A stretch of 64,000 bases of DNA from Pseudomonadota bacterium. GTDB lineage: Bacteria > Pseudomonadota > Gammaproteobacteria > Steroidobacterales > Steroidobacteraceae. The stretch lies in the NCBI GenBank assembly GCA_023423065.1, contig JAFAGC010000054.1:1-64000 (forward strand), read 5' to 3'. Made by a program: the position numbers and the translations under genes. The notes beneath the pieces are model-generated. The model worked only from the letters and a program-made list of their open reading frames with translations, did not search any database and was not told the origin of the DNA. This document shows positions 28,275 through 39,938 of the stretch, piece after piece (position 1 is the first letter of the stretch; every line of letters starts with the position of its first letter).

Positions 28275-30932
28275 TCAGGAAGCGCTGCTGCGGACGATTT
28301 CCAGGTTCGGACCGCCCGCGAGCGGCGCCGCGCCGCGCATGGTGCGCAGCAGTTCGTGTGTCTCGTGCGCCGAGATCGGCTTCGAGAAGAAGTATCCCTG
28401 ACCCGTGGAGCAGCCGAGCGCGAGCAGCTGCGAGGCGTGTTCGCGCGTCTCGATGCCCTCGGCCACGGTGCCGAGGTGCAGGCTTTGCGCCATGCTGATG
28501 ATGGCGCGCACGATGGCCGCGTCGTTGCGGTCGACGTTCATGTCGCGCACGAACGTGCGGTCGATCTTGAGGTAGTCGATCGGCAGGTTGCGCAGGTAGG
28601 CGAGGCTCGAATAGCCGGTGCCGAAATCGTCCACCGAAACGCGCACGCCGAGATCGCGCAGTGCATGCAGCTTGGTCACGTGTTGTTCGGAATCCTGCAT
28701 CGCGACCGACTCCGTGAGCTCGACCTCGAGCTGGTGCGGCGCGATGTCGAATTCATGCGCGATCGCGACCAGCCGCTCCGGCAGGTTCGAGCGCTTCAAC
28801 TGCTTCGCGGACACGTTGACGGCCACCGGAACGGGCTTGAGGCCCGCGCGTTGCCAGGCCGCGATCTGGCGCGCGACGTTCCTGAAGACACACTCGCCGA
28901 GTTCGACGATCAGATCGGAAGCTTCGGCGACCTCGATGAACGCCAGCGGCGGCACCGAGCCGTGACGCGGGTCGTTCCAGCGCGCGAGCGCTTCGAACGA
29001 GACGAGCCGTCCGCTGCGGATGTCGACGATGGGCTGCAGCTGGATTTCGATCGCGTCGCGATTCACCGCGCTGCGCAGGTCCTGTTCGAGCGCGAGGCGC
29101 GTGTGCACGCGCTTGTTCATCGCCGCGTCGAACATCTGCACGTTGTCGCGGCCACGGGCCTTGGCCTCGTAGAGCGCGATGTCCGCCGAACGCAGCAGCT
29201 CGCTCATCGTCGTGGCATCGCGCGGATACACCGACATGCCGATGCTCGTGGTCGCGGAGTAGGTGGCCTCGCCGAGGCGCACGGGTTTCTTGAGCGCGGC
29301 CGCGACGCGCTCGGCAATGGCCGCGCTGTCGGGCTCGAGCCCGTAGTGGCGGGTCACCACGAGGAATTCGTCGCCGCCCATGCGGACGACGAGGTCGGGG
29401 CTCGCGATGGAGTCGCGCAGGCGGCGCGCCACCGAGCGTAGATAGTCGTCGCCGATCGAGTGACCGCGCGAATCGTTGATGTTCTTGAAGTTGTCGCAGT
29501 CGATGTAGAGGATCGAGAGCGAATCGCCGCGCCGCGCGGCCTCGTCGATGAGACGCGGCAGCTCTTCGTTGAGGAACGTGCGGTTCGGCAGGCCGGTGAG
29601 CGCGTCGTGTGTCGCGAGGTGCTGCAGGGACATCTGGTGTTCCTGCGCGCGGCGTTCGGCCTCGCGGCGGTGCGAGACGTCCTGCAGCAGCATCGCGTGC
29701 ACGCGGCCGGTGCCCGGCTCCAGGTCGGCGATCGAGAATTCGACGTCGCGGCGCTGCTCGTCGGTGCGGATGACCTGCGCCGGGCGCGTATTCGCCGCCT
29801 CGTCGCGCGCGTTGCCGGGCTCGAGCGAGACGGGTGTGTCGAAGATGGTCGCGATGTCGCGGCGCCGCAGCTCGTCGAGCGACGCACCGACGAGATGCTG
29901 CGCCTGTGAGTTCGCATCGAGGACGCGGCGCGAAGTCGGATCGAACAGCACGATGCCCGAGGCGGCGCGGTCGAAGATCGCGCGATAGCGGGTTTCGTTG
30001 GTGGCGGCCAGCGCGGCGGCGCGCTGCAGGCGGCGGCTGTACACGTGCCAGGCCGCGACGACGATGCTCACGAGCAGCGCCACCCAGCCGACGAGATAGC
30101 GCACACCCTGCTTGCCGCTCTGCATGACGTCGCGTGGCTGGGTGGTCCACAACATCGCGACAGGCCGGTTTTCGATGGTGTCGAGTCGCAGCTGTCCTTC
30201 GATGGTGGTGTCCGAGCGGCGCACGATGCGGCGGCCGTCGGGCGCCACGAGCAGTTCGGGCGTCTCGGCGGAAACGCGCGCATCGCCGAGCATCGCGAAT
30301 TTGACGTCGAGCTGGGTGTCGGCGCCGATGCCGGCGATTTCGGGCGCAGCGATCCGGCGCGCGAACACGAGCGTGCCGTTCGCCGGGCCACTGCGGTCGG
30401 TATGCAGGACGGTATTGGCTGCGATCACGTGCGGCACGCCGTTGATCTCCACGAGGCGCAGCGTGCCTTCCTGGTCGACGACGCTGCGCACCAGCGGAAC
30501 CAGGCGTTCGATCTCGGCCTTCACGGCCGGGCTCGCCGGCGTGCGATACAGCGCATCGTCGGTGTCGTTTTCGAAAGAGGAGAGGATCTTGCCGGCCGGG
30601 TCCAGCACCCAGACCAGGTCGACGTTCACCTCATCGAGGCCGGCTTCGGAGAAATTCTCGTACTCGAAGCGCGGGTCGAGATTGGTGGCGTACGAATACA
30701 TCGCGTCCCAGCGCGCGAAGTCGCGCGAGACGATTTCGATCTCCGAGTTCGCCGAGACGAGCGCCTTGCGCATGACCTCGATGCTGCGCGATACGTCGTT
30801 CTGCTCGATATTCTCGAACTTGCGCAGGATGAGATAATGGGAAGCGGCCCAGGTACCGAATACGACCAGTGCGGTGGCTAGATAGACCGCCACTGCCTCG
30901 CGCCCAAACGAACGTGTGTTCTGAGCCGACAT
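28275..30932 (-). CDS. CHASE4-like/PAS/GGDEF/EAL cyclic di-GMP protein
   Basis: 885 residues: TM1 (about 12-33), a periplasmic sensor of CHASE4 type (about 40-270, with SRDFARWDAMYSY), TM2 (about 275-297), a PAS domain (about 315-430), GGDEF and EAL domains. The diguanylate cyclase signature is intact (GGDEF at 519-523). The phosphodiesterase signature EAL (647-649) is accompanied by DDFGTGYSSL and EGIET. Both activities are therefore possible, with one usually dominant in such proteins. Ends tail-to-tail with the TPR gene (stop codons adjacent) and is downstream of yhbY on the same strand. Confidence 0.92.
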   Translation of the reverse strand: MSAQNTRSFGREAVAVYLATALVVFGTWAASHYLILRKFENIEQNDVSRSIEVMRKALVSANSEIEIVSRDFARWDAMYSYATNLDPRFEYENFSEAGLDEVNVDLVWVLDPAGKILSSFENDTDDALYRTPASPAVKAEIERLVPLVRSVVDQEGTLRLVEINGVPHVIAANTVLHTDRSGPANGTLVFARRIAAPEIAGIGADTQLDVKFAMLGDARVSAETPELLVAPDGRRIVRRSDTTIEGQLRLDTIENRPVAMLWTTQPRDVMQSGKQGVRYLVGWVALLVSIVVAAWHVYSRRLQRAAALAATNETRYRAIFDRAASGIVLFDPTSRRVLDANSQAQHLVGASLDELRRRDIATIFDTPVSLEPGNARDEAANTRPAQVIRTDEQRRDVEFSIADLEPGTGRVHAMLLQDVSHRREAERRAQEHQMSLQHLATHDALTGLPNRTFLNEELPRLIDEAARRGDSLSILYIDCDNFKNINDSRGHSIGDDYLRSVARRLRDSIASPDLVVRMGGDEFLVVTRHYGLEPDSAAIAERVAAALKKPVRLGEATYSATTSIGMSVYPRDATTMSELLRSADIALYEAKARGRDNVQMFDAAMNKRVHTRLALEQDLRSAVNRDAIEIQLQPIVDIRSGRLVSFEALARWNDPRHGSVPPLAFIEVAEASDLIVELGECVFRNVARQIAAWQRAGLKPVPVAVNVSAKQLKRSNLPERLVAIAHEFDIAPHQLEVELTESVAMQDSEQHVTKLHALRDLGVRVSVDDFGTGYSSLAYLRNLPIDYLKIDRTFVRDMNVDRNDAAIVRAIISMAQSLHLGTVAEGIETREHASQLLALGCSTGQGYFFSKPISAHETHELLRTMRGAAPLAGGPNLEIVRSSAS

Positions 30933-31043
30933 GTGTCCCTGATATACGACTTATTCCAGCAACTTACCACTGGAACTGCGGCAGTGATTCCCGTTGGGCG
31001 ATCCTCGCCCTCACTGAAGAAATCGGCCAGCGGCGCCGAGTCT

Positions 31044-31343
31044 TTATGCGTCGGGGATCACAATTCCGGGTCGGTCATTCCGGCGTTTGTAGTAGAGGGC
31101 CGTATGGCCGATCCGATGCACCAGTACGCTCGAGGTCGCGGTGGCTAGTTGGGCGAGACCTGCGTCACGCGCATCGCGCTCCGCGCCGCGGAACTTCACC
31201 TTGATGAGCTCGTGGTCGTGCAGCGCGCGGACCGCTTCCGCGATGACCGCTTCGCTGACGCCCGCGGATCCGATCCATAACACCGGGTTCAGCTCGTGAC
31301 CCAGGCCGCGGAGATATTTGCGTTGTCGCTCGGTGAGTTCCAT
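31044..31343 (-). CDS. yhbY: YhbY/CRS1 family RNA-binding protein
   Basis: A 99-residue CRS1-YhbY (CRM) domain protein that associates with pre-50S ribosomal particles. From ATG 31343 it begins MELTERQRKYLRGLGHELNPV, colinear with E. coli YhbY; an in-frame ATG three codons upstream is possible. The GSAG loop (GxxG motif) and HELIKVKFRG are visible. Divergent from ftsH as in E. coli, but rlmE, which normally precedes ftsH, is 26 kb away here. Confidence 0.9.
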   Translation of the reverse strand: MELTERQRKYLRGLGHELNPVLWIGSAGVSEAVIAEAVRALHDHELIKVKFRGAERDARDAGLAQLATATSSVLVHRIGHTALYYKRRNDRPGIVIPDA

Positions 31344-31387
31344 GGGCGGCATTGTAAGTGTTCGAATTGCGCCATTTGCGCCTCGGG

Positions 31388-31416
31388 GTTGAAACCAAAT
31401 GGTGCAGGCCACATCA
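31388..31416 (+). promoter_or_regulatory. sigma32-like promoter before ftsH
   Basis: GTTGAAA (31388-31394), 14-base spacer, CCACAT (31409-31414; five of six to CCCCAT). It lies in the 215-bp yhbY-ftsH gap, about 145 bases before the ftsH start. ftsH is a heat-shock gene in E. coli, which supports the call; it is still a by-eye match. Confidence 0.4.
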
Positions 31417-31558
31417 AAACGGCCCAGGACACCGCCAAATCAGGCTGATACAGCCGGGCCAGCGCTTCTGAGCTTTCCCTGCTGGCAGGTGTTTTGGGGA
31501 TGGTGTAGCGTGCCCCTGATCCTGCATGCCGGGCTGGTCGCCCCGCGAGGGTAAACCT

Positions 31559-33466
<1,908 letters not shown>

Positions 33467-33516
33467 CGCGGCCCCAAGGCCGTAGCCAAGGGCCGTAGAC
33501 CCGGGCCGTCGTCGGG

Positions 33517-34377
33517 ATGCGTATCCCCGAAACCTGGCAGTGCCGGGATCGAGTCATCGATCTCGGCACTCCTGCCGTCATGGGCGTGCTCAATGTCACG
33601 CCCGATTCCTTTTCCGATGGTGGACGATTTCTCGCGCGCGATGCGGCGATCGAGCAGGCGCGCCGGCTGATCGCGGAAGGCGCGGCGATCATCGACGTCG
33701 GTGGTGAGTCCACGCGTCCCGGGGCCTCGCCTGCGACGACCTCCGAGGAGCTGGATCGCGTGGTGCCGGTCATCGAAGTCGTGCGGCGCGAATTCCCCGC
33801 GACGTTCATCTCCGTCGACACCACCAAGGCCGAGGTCATGAAAGCGGCCATCGCCGCGGGCGCCGACATCATCAACGACGTGCGGGCTCTCGCCGAGCCG
33901 GGTGCGCTCGCCGTGGCCGCGTCGAGCGGCGCCGGCGTGTGTCTCATGCACATGAAGGGCGAGCCGCGCACGATGCAGGACGCGCCTTTCTACGAGGACG
34001 TGGTGAGCGAGGTCAGCGCGTTTCTCGCCGAGCGCGTCGCCGCGGCGCGTGCCGCGGGGATCGAGCAGAGCCGCATCGCGATCGATCCCGGTTTCGGATT
34101 CGGCAAGCGCATCGTCGACAATCTCGCATTGCTCCAGCGGCTCGATGAACTCGCGTCGCTCGGAGTCGCGCTGGCGGTCGGCCTGTCGCGCAAATCGATG
34201 CTCGCGAAGATCACGGGCCGCGCCGTCGGCGAACGTGTCGCGGGCAGCGTGGCGCTGGCGGCCATTGCGGTTCTCAACGGAGCGCGTATCGTGCGCGCCC
34301 ACGACGTGGCCGCGACGCTCGATGCGGTGCGAGTCGCGGCGGCAGTGGTTCAGGGAGCGGATTTCGATGTCTCGTAA
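33517..34377 (+). CDS. folP: dihydropteroate synthase
   Basis: A 286-residue TIM-barrel enzyme joining p-aminobenzoate to hydroxymethyl-dihydropterin pyrophosphate in folate synthesis; the sulfonamide target. NVTPDSFSDGG at 26-36, GGESTRPG, INDVRAL, DPGFGFGK and GLSRKSML are all present. Its last 11 bases overlap the glmM start in another frame. Order ftsH-folP-glmM is conserved in gammaproteobacteria. Confidence 0.96.
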   Translation: MRIPETWQCRDRVIDLGTPAVMGVLNVTPDSFSDGGRFLARDAAIEQARRLIAEGAAIIDVGGESTRPGASPATTSEELDRVVPVIEVVRREFPATFISVDTTKAEVMKAAIAAGADIINDVRALAEPGALAVAASSGAGVCLMHMKGEPRTMQDAPFYEDVVSEVSAFLAERVAAARAAGIEQSRIAIDPGFGFGKRIVDNLALLQRLDELASLGVALAVGLSRKSMLAKITGRAVGERVAGSVALAAIAVLNGARIVRAHDVAATLDAVRVAAAVVQGADFDVS

Positions 34378-35701
34378 ATATTTCGGCACCGATGGGGTTC
34401 GCGGACGAGTCGGCGAACATCCCATGACGGTGGATTTCGCGTTGCGCCTCGCGAGTGCGGCGGCGCGCGTGCTCGCGCCCGAGGGCGGTACCGTGCTGAT
34501 CGGCAAGGACACGCGACTCTCGGGCTACATGTTCGAGGCGGCGCTCGAAGCCGGTTTCGTCGCCGCGGGCGTCGACGTGTTGCTGATCGGTCCGCTGCCT
34601 ACGCCCGGCATCGCGTACATGACGCGCAAGTTCGAGTGCGACTTCGGCGTCGTCATCAGCGCCTCTCACAATCTCTACGACGACAACGGCATCAAGTTCT
34701 TCGATCGCGACGGTGGCAAGCTCTCCGACGAAATCGAAGAGGCCATCGAGGCCGAACTCGAGAAGGGTCCGATGACGCTGTCGTCCGTCGATCTCGGGCG
34801 CGCCACGCGCGTCGACAAGTCGCGGCGTCACTACCAGGACTTCTGCCGCGAGTCGCTGCCGAAGGGCATGACGCTCGAGGGCATGAAGCTCGTGGTCGAT
34901 TGCGCCAACGGCGCGGGCTACAAGGTCGTGCCGCGCACGCTGACGGATCTCGGCGCGGAAATCATCCCGATGGGTTGTTCGCCGAACGGCCGCAACATCA
35001 ATGACGGTTGTGGTTCCACTTCACCCGGACTGCTGCAACTGACGGTGCCGGGCGTGCGCGCCGCCGCGGGAATCGCGCTCGACGGCGATGGTGACCGCCT
35101 CGTCATGGTCGATGGCCTCGGCCGCGTCGTCGACGGCGATCAACTCATCTATATCATCGCGACCGCGCGCAAACGCGCGGGCACGCTCGAGGGTCCCGTC
35201 GTCGGCACCGTCATGAGCAATCTCGGGCTCGAGGTCGCACTGCGTCGGCAAGGCATCGACTTCCGGCGCGCGCAGGTCGGCGACCGCTACGTGTTAGGCG
35301 CCTTGCGCGAGACGGGCGGCGAGGTGGGCGGTGAATCGTCCGGGCACATCCTGTTGCTCGACAAGACGACCACCGGCGACGCGATGATGGCCGCATTGCA
35401 GGTGCTCGCCGTCATGCGCGAGACCGGCCAGAGCCTGGCCGAACTCGCGGCCGGCATGGACCGTTTCCCGCAGACCATGATCAACGTGAAGGTGGCCAAG
35501 CGCTTCGATCCGAAATCGGTCCCGGAGCTCGGGGAAACCGTGCAGCGTGTGGAAACCCAGCTGGGCGACGAGGGCAGGGTGGTGCTCCGGCCCTCCGGCA
35601 CCGAACCCGTGATCCGCGTCATGGTCGAGGCCCGGGACGAGACCGATACACAGCGTTGTGCGGAAGAAATCGCGGCCGTCGTGCGCCGCGTTGCGTCCTG
35701 A
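34367..35701 (+). CDS. glmM: phosphoglucosamine mutase
   Basis: A 444-residue enzyme converting glucosamine-6-phosphate to glucosamine-1-phosphate for peptidoglycan and LPS. The start ATG at 34367 gives MSRKYFGTDGVRG as in E. coli and is preceded by AGGGAG. Active-site SASHN holds phospho-Ser100; DGDGDR binds Mg; GGEVGGESSGH and RPSGTEPVIRVM are the sugar- and phosphate-binding motifs. Overlaps folP by 11 bases. Confidence 0.97.
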   Translation: MSRKYFGTDGVRGRVGEHPMTVDFALRLASAAARVLAPEGGTVLIGKDTRLSGYMFEAALEAGFVAAGVDVLLIGPLPTPGIAYMTRKFECDFGVVISASHNLYDDNGIKFFDRDGGKLSDEIEEAIEAELEKGPMTLSSVDLGRATRVDKSRRHYQDFCRESLPKGMTLEGMKLVVDCANGAGYKVVPRTLTDLGAEIIPMGCSPNGRNINDGCGSTSPGLLQLTVPGVRAAAGIALDGDGDRLVMVDGLGRVVDGDQLIYIIATARKRAGTLEGPVVGTVMSNLGLEVALRRQGIDFRRAQVGDRYVLGALRETGGEVGGESSGHILLLDKTTTGDAMMAALQVLAVMRETGQSLAELAAGMDRFPQTMINVKVAKRFDPKSVPELGETVQRVETQLGDEGRVVLRPSGTEPVIRVMVEARDETDTQRCAEEIAAVVRRVAS

Positions 35702-35719
35702 AGGGCCCGCCGCTATCAT
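35691..35719 (+). promoter_or_regulatory. possible sigma70 promoter for tpiA-secG
   Basis: TTGCGT (35691-35696), 17-base spacer, TATCAT (35714-35719; five of six). The -35 is weak (three of six). Transcription would start near 35726, about 40 bases before the tpiA ATG. Confidence 0.35.
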
Positions 35720-35764
35720 CCCGCCCCTTTTTTGAGCGGCCCCCCTCAGCCGCCGGCAGAAGAC

Positions 35765-36517
<753 letters not shown>

Positions 36518-36532
36518 TTTGGGACATTCAAG

Positions 36533-36919
36533 ATGTTGCGAACCATTCTCACAATCGTGCAGGTCCTCTCGGGCCTCATCATCGTCGGACTCGTGCTGTT
36601 GCAGCGTGGCAAAGGCGCGGACGCGGGTGCGGGTTTCGGCGCGGGTGCATCGGGAACGGTTTTCGGAGCGCGCGGGGCTACTACGGGCCTGTCGCGCATG
36701 ACGGCGGTGGTTGCCGCCATTTTCATGATCAACAGCCTTTTTCTGACATACGCGTTTCGGGGCGAGGTTCGCGCCGCGCCGGAATCGCTGCTCGACAAGG
36801 TTCCCGTGACGACGACCGCCCCGGCGCCCGCGCCGACGGCACCTCCGGTCGACGCGAATGCCGTGCCGGTTCCGGCCGCTCCCGTCGAGCAGCCGGCCGC
36901 GACACCGGAAAAGCCCTGA
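36533..36919 (+). CDS. secG: preprotein translocase subunit SecG
   Basis: A 128-residue membrane protein of the SecYEG translocon with two membrane segments (about 3-22 and 55-73) separated by the conserved cytoplasmic loop LLQRGKGADAGAGFGAG. The C-terminus is an Ala/Pro-rich tail typical of proteobacterial SecG. Directly follows tpiA and precedes tRNA-Leu, the same order as around E. coli secG-leuU. Confidence 0.94.
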   Translation: MLRTILTIVQVLSGLIIVGLVLLQRGKGADAGAGFGAGASGTVFGARGATTGLSRMTAVVAAIFMINSLFLTYAFRGEVRAAPESLLDKVPVTTTAPAPAPTAPPVDANAVPVPAAPVEQPAATPEKP

Positions 36920-36934
36920 CGAATTTTTGAACAC

Positions 36935-37019
36935 GCCGACGTGGTGGAATTGGTAGACACACTAGCTTGAGGGGCTAGCGGAGCGATCCGTGGGAGTTCG
37001 AGTCTCCCCGTCGGCACCA
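36935..37019 (+). tRNA. tRNA-Leu (anticodon GAG)
   Basis: Cloverleaf by eye: acceptor GCCGACG/CGTCGGC, anticodon stem CTAGC/GCTAG with loop TTGAGGG (anticodon GAG at 36969-36971), a long variable arm (class II, CGGAGCGATCCG) and T-arm GGGAGTTCGAGTCTCCC. The CCA is encoded. Reads CUC/CUU codons. 85 nt, expected for tRNA-Leu. Confidence 0.97.
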
Positions 37020-37062
37020 TCACTTTCCTTCGACCTGATACAATCGCGCGCGAATTTTTCCG

Positions 37063-37104
37063 GGGGCGGTTGTCTCTCATCATCGAGAGGTTGCTGCCCC
37101 TTTT
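37063..37104 (+). terminator. intrinsic-terminator-like hairpin between tRNA-Leu and nuoA
   Basis: A 16-pair stem with one mismatch and several G-U pairs (37063-37078 with 37085-37100), loop ATCATC, base closed by GGGG/CCCC, followed by TTTT (37101-37104). Only 24 bases separate it from the nuoA ATG. It could end the secG/tRNA transcript, or act as an attenuator if nuo is transcribed from upstream (TACAAT at 37039-37044 is a possible -10 without a clear -35). Confidence 0.6.
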
Positions 37105-37128
37105 CGTGATGGCGCAGAACTGTCAGAC

Positions 37129-37497
37129 ATGCTCGAAAATTACCTGCCCGTTTTGATTTTCCTCACCGTGGCCACGGGCCTTGCGCTCGTGCTGCTCACG
37201 CTCGGCATCGTGATCGGCCGCTGGAAGGCGAAGGCGCGCACCGACGCCGAGAAACTCTCGCCGTACGAGTGCGGCTTCGAGGCGTTCGAAGACAGCCGCA
37301 TGAAATTCGACGTGCGGTATTACCTCGTCGCCATCCTGTTCATCATCTTCGACCTCGAAATCGCCTTCCTCTTTCCGTGGGCGGTGGTGCTCGACAGCAT
37401 CGGTGTGTTCGGTCTCGTCGCGATGGGCATCTTCCTGTTCATCCTCGTCGTGGGCTTCATCTACGAGTGGAAGAAAGGAGCGCTCGAATGGGACTAG
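37129..37497 (+). CDS. nuoA: NADH-quinone oxidoreductase subunit A
   Basis: A 122-residue membrane subunit of complex I with three helices (about 6-30, 64-84, 90-112). The loop SPYECGFEAFEDSRMKFDVR contains the conserved Cys of the ND3 loop that moves during the active/deactive switch. First gene of the 14-gene nuo operon; nuoB starts within its last 10 bases. Confidence 0.96.
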   Translation: MLENYLPVLIFLTVATGLALVLLTLGIVIGRWKAKARTDAEKLSPYECGFEAFEDSRMKFDVRYYLVAILFIIFDLEIAFLFPWAVVLDSIGVFGLVAMGIFLFILVVGFIYEWKKGALEWD

Positions 37498-37994
37498 CAG
37501 ATAATGCGCCGGACAACGAACCGCAGGCCGGCTTCGCCGAGCGCGGATTCCTGACGACTACCGTCGATACGGTCTTCAACTGGGCGCGCACCGGATCGCT
37601 GTGGCCGATGACCTTCGGTCTTGCCTGCTGCGCGGTCGAGATGATGCATGCGGGCGCGTCGCGCTATGACCTCGACCGCTTCGGCGTCGTGTTCCGTCCG
37701 AGCCCGCGCCAGTCCGACGTGATGATCGTCGCCGGCACGCTCGTCAACAAAATGGCGCCGGCGCTGCGCAAGGTCTACGACCAGATGCCCGAGCCGCGCT
37801 GGGTCATCTCGATGGGCTCGTGCGCGAACGGCGGCGGCTACTACCACTATTCTTATGCCGTGGTTCGCGGCTGCGACCGCATCGTTCCCGTCGACGTGTA
37901 CGTGCCAGGCTGTCCGCCGACCGCCGAAGCGCTGCTCTACGGAATCATCCAGCTGCAGAAGAAGATCGAGCGCACCAGCACGATCGCCGCGTAA
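37488..37994 (+). CDS. nuoB: NADH-quinone oxidoreductase subunit B
   Basis: A 168-residue peripheral subunit carrying terminal [4Fe-4S] cluster N2. Ligands C47-C48 (GLACCAVEMM), C112 (SMGSCANGGG) and C142 (VPGCPPT) are all present. ATG 37488 is preceded by AAAGGAG and overlaps nuoA by 10 bases. It passes electrons to quinone at the NuoB/NuoD interface. Confidence 0.97.
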   Translation: MGLADNAPDNEPQAGFAERGFLTTTVDTVFNWARTGSLWPMTFGLACCAVEMMHAGASRYDLDRFGVVFRPSPRQSDVMIVAGTLVNKMAPALRKVYDQMPEPRWVISMGSCANGGGYYHYSYAVVRGCDRIVPVDVYVPGCPPTAEALLYGIIQLQKKIERTSTIAA

Positions 37995-38001
37995 GAACAC
38001 G

Positions 38002-38685
38002 ATGACCGAAAAAATCGCAGCCCTTGCCACGAAGATCGAAGCGCGCCTGCCGGGACTGGTGTTCCGCGCGCCGTCGTTGTCCGACGAGCTCTGCTACGAA
38101 GTGCAGCCCGAAAAGCTGCTCGAGATCTGTCTCGCGCTGCGCGACACGCCGGGGCTGCAGTTCGAGGTGCTCATCGACCTCGCCGGCATCGATTACATGG
38201 ATTACGCCACGTCGGAGTGGAAGACCTATTCCGCGACGACCACGGGCTTCAGCCGCGGCGTGAACCGCGGCGGGCCGCGAAGGCCGCACGATGGCGCGAG
38301 ATTCGCCGTCGCGTACCAGCTGCTCTCGGTGAGCAACAATCAGCGCCTGCGGCTGCGCGCGCGCTGCGAAGACGCGGAAGATCCGATCATCCCGTCGGTG
38401 GTCGACATCTGGCCGGGCGCGAACTGGTTCGAGCGCGAGGCGTTCGACCTGTTCGGCATCCTGTTCACGGGGCATCCGGACCTGCGCCGCATCCTCACCG
38501 ACTACGGCTTCATCGGCCACCCGTTCCGCAAGGATTTCCCGCTGATCGGCAACGTCGAGGTGCGTTACGACGCGGACAAGCAGCGCGTGGTGTATGAGCC
38601 CGTGAGCATCGAGCCGCGCACGCTGGTGCCGAAAGTCATCCGCGACGACAACCGTTACGACCCGGCCCTCAAAGCGCAGAAGTAA
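38002..38685 (+). CDS. nuoC: NADH-quinone oxidoreductase subunit C
   Basis: A 227-residue 30-kDa subunit of complex I, separate from NuoD (in E. coli they are fused). Signature VDIWPGANWFEREAFDLFGI lies near residue 135, followed by the conserved RRILTDYGFIGHPFRKDFP. Start ATG 38002 lies 7 bases after the nuoB stop. The final A of its TAA is the first base of the nuoD ATG. Confidence 0.96.
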   Translation: MTEKIAALATKIEARLPGLVFRAPSLSDELCYEVQPEKLLEICLALRDTPGLQFEVLIDLAGIDYMDYATSEWKTYSATTTGFSRGVNRGGPRRPHDGARFAVAYQLLSVSNNQRLRLRARCEDAEDPIIPSVVDIWPGANWFEREAFDLFGILFTGHPDLRRILTDYGFIGHPFRKDFPLIGNVEVRYDADKQRVVYEPVSIEPRTLVPKVIRDDNRYDPALKAQK

Positions 38686-39938
38686 TGAACGAGATCCGCA
38701 ATTTCACGATGAACTTCGGTCCGCAGCATCCCGCGGCGCACGGCGTGCTGCGCCTGGTGCTCGAGATGGACGGCGAGGTCATCCAGAAGGCCGACCCGCA
38801 CATCGGCCTGCTGCACCGGGGCACCGAGAAGCTCGCCGAGTCGAAGCCGTTCAACCAGTCGATCGGCTACATGGACCGGCTCGATTACGTTTCGATGATG
38901 TGCAACGAGCACGCGTACGTGATGGCGATCGAACGCCTGCTCGGTGTCGAAGTGCCGATCCGCGCGCAGTACATCCGCGTGATGTTCGACGAGGTCACGC
39001 GCATCCTGAATCACCTGATGTGGCTGGGCGCGCACGCGCTCGACATCGGCGCGATGACCGTGTTCCTGCTCGCGTTCAAGGAACGCGAGGACCTCATGGA
39101 TTGTTACGAGGCGGTGTCGGGCACGCGCATGCATGCCACTTACTACCGCCCGGGCGGCGTGTACCGCGACCTGCCGGACTCGATGCCGAAGTACCAGGCC
39201 TCGAAGTGGCGCTCGCAGAAGCGCGCGGACCAGATGAACGCGGCTCGTGCAGGGTCGCTGCTCGATTTCATCGACGAGTTCGTCGGACGCTTCCCGAAAG
39301 CGATCGACGAGTACGAAACGCTGCTCACCGACAATCGCATCTGGAAGCAGCGCACCGTGAACATCGGCGTCGTGACGCCGGAGCGGGCGATGGCGCTCGG
39401 TTTCTCGGGGCCGATGCTGCGCGGCTCCGGCATCGTGTGGGACCTGCGCAAGAAACAGCCCTACGAGGTCTACGCCGATCTCGACTTCGACATTCCGATC
39501 GGCGTGAACGGCGACTGCTACGACCGTTATCTCGTGCGCATGGAAGAACTGCGCCAGAGCACGCGCATCATCAAGCAGTGCGTCGAGTGGCTGAAGCGCA
39601 ATCCCGGCCCGGTGATGATCGACGACCGCAAGGTACGTCCGCCGCGCCGCGAGGAGATGAAGGGCGACATGGAATCGCTCATCCATCACTTCAAACTGTT
39701 CACCGAAGGCTACACGGTGCCCGAGGGCGAGACCTACGCCGCGGTCGAGGCGCCGAAGGGCGAGTTCGGCATCTACCTGATCTCGGACGGCGCCAACAAG
39801 CCGTATCGACTCAAGTGCCGCGCGCCCGGCTTCGCGCACCTGTCGTCGCTCGAGGAAATGACGAAGGGACACATGCTCGCGGACGTGGTCGCGGTGATCG
39901 GTACGCAGGACATCGTGTTCGGAGAGGTGGATCGATGA
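38685..39938 (+). CDS. nuoD: NADH-quinone oxidoreductase subunit D
   Basis: A 417-residue 49-kDa subunit that forms the quinone site with NuoB. N-terminal NFGPQHPAAHGVLRLVLEMDG, DPHIGLLHRGTEKL and YMDRLDYVSMM are conserved; His in GPQHPAAHG lines the quinone pocket. Overlaps nuoC by one base and nuoE by four (ATGA). Confidence 0.97.
   Translation: MNEIRNFTMNFGPQHPAAHGVLRLVLEMDGEVIQKADPHIGLLHRGTEKLAESKPFNQSIGYMDRLDYVSMMCNEHAYVMAIERLLGVEVPIRAQYIRVMFDEVTRILNHLMWLGAHALDIGAMTVFLLAFKEREDLMDCYEAVSGTRMHATYYRPGGVYRDLPDSMPKYQASKWRSQKRADQMNAARAGSLLDFIDEFVGRFPKAIDEYETLLTDNRIWKQRTVNIGVVTPERAMALGFSGPMLRGSGIVWDLRKKQPYEVYADLDFDIPIGVNGDCYDRYLVRMEELRQSTRIIKQCVEWLKRNPGPVMIDDRKVRPPRREEMKGDMESLIHHFKLFTEGYTVPEGETYAAVEAPKGEFGIYLISDGANKPYRLKCRAPGFAHLSSLEEMTKGHMLADVVAVIGTQDIVFGEVDR

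Noticed and set aside
33467..33516. Short GGCCGT repeats between ftsH and folP
   Set aside because: Three near copies in 50 bp of GC-rich spacer; no hairpin with a T-tract and no array regularity.
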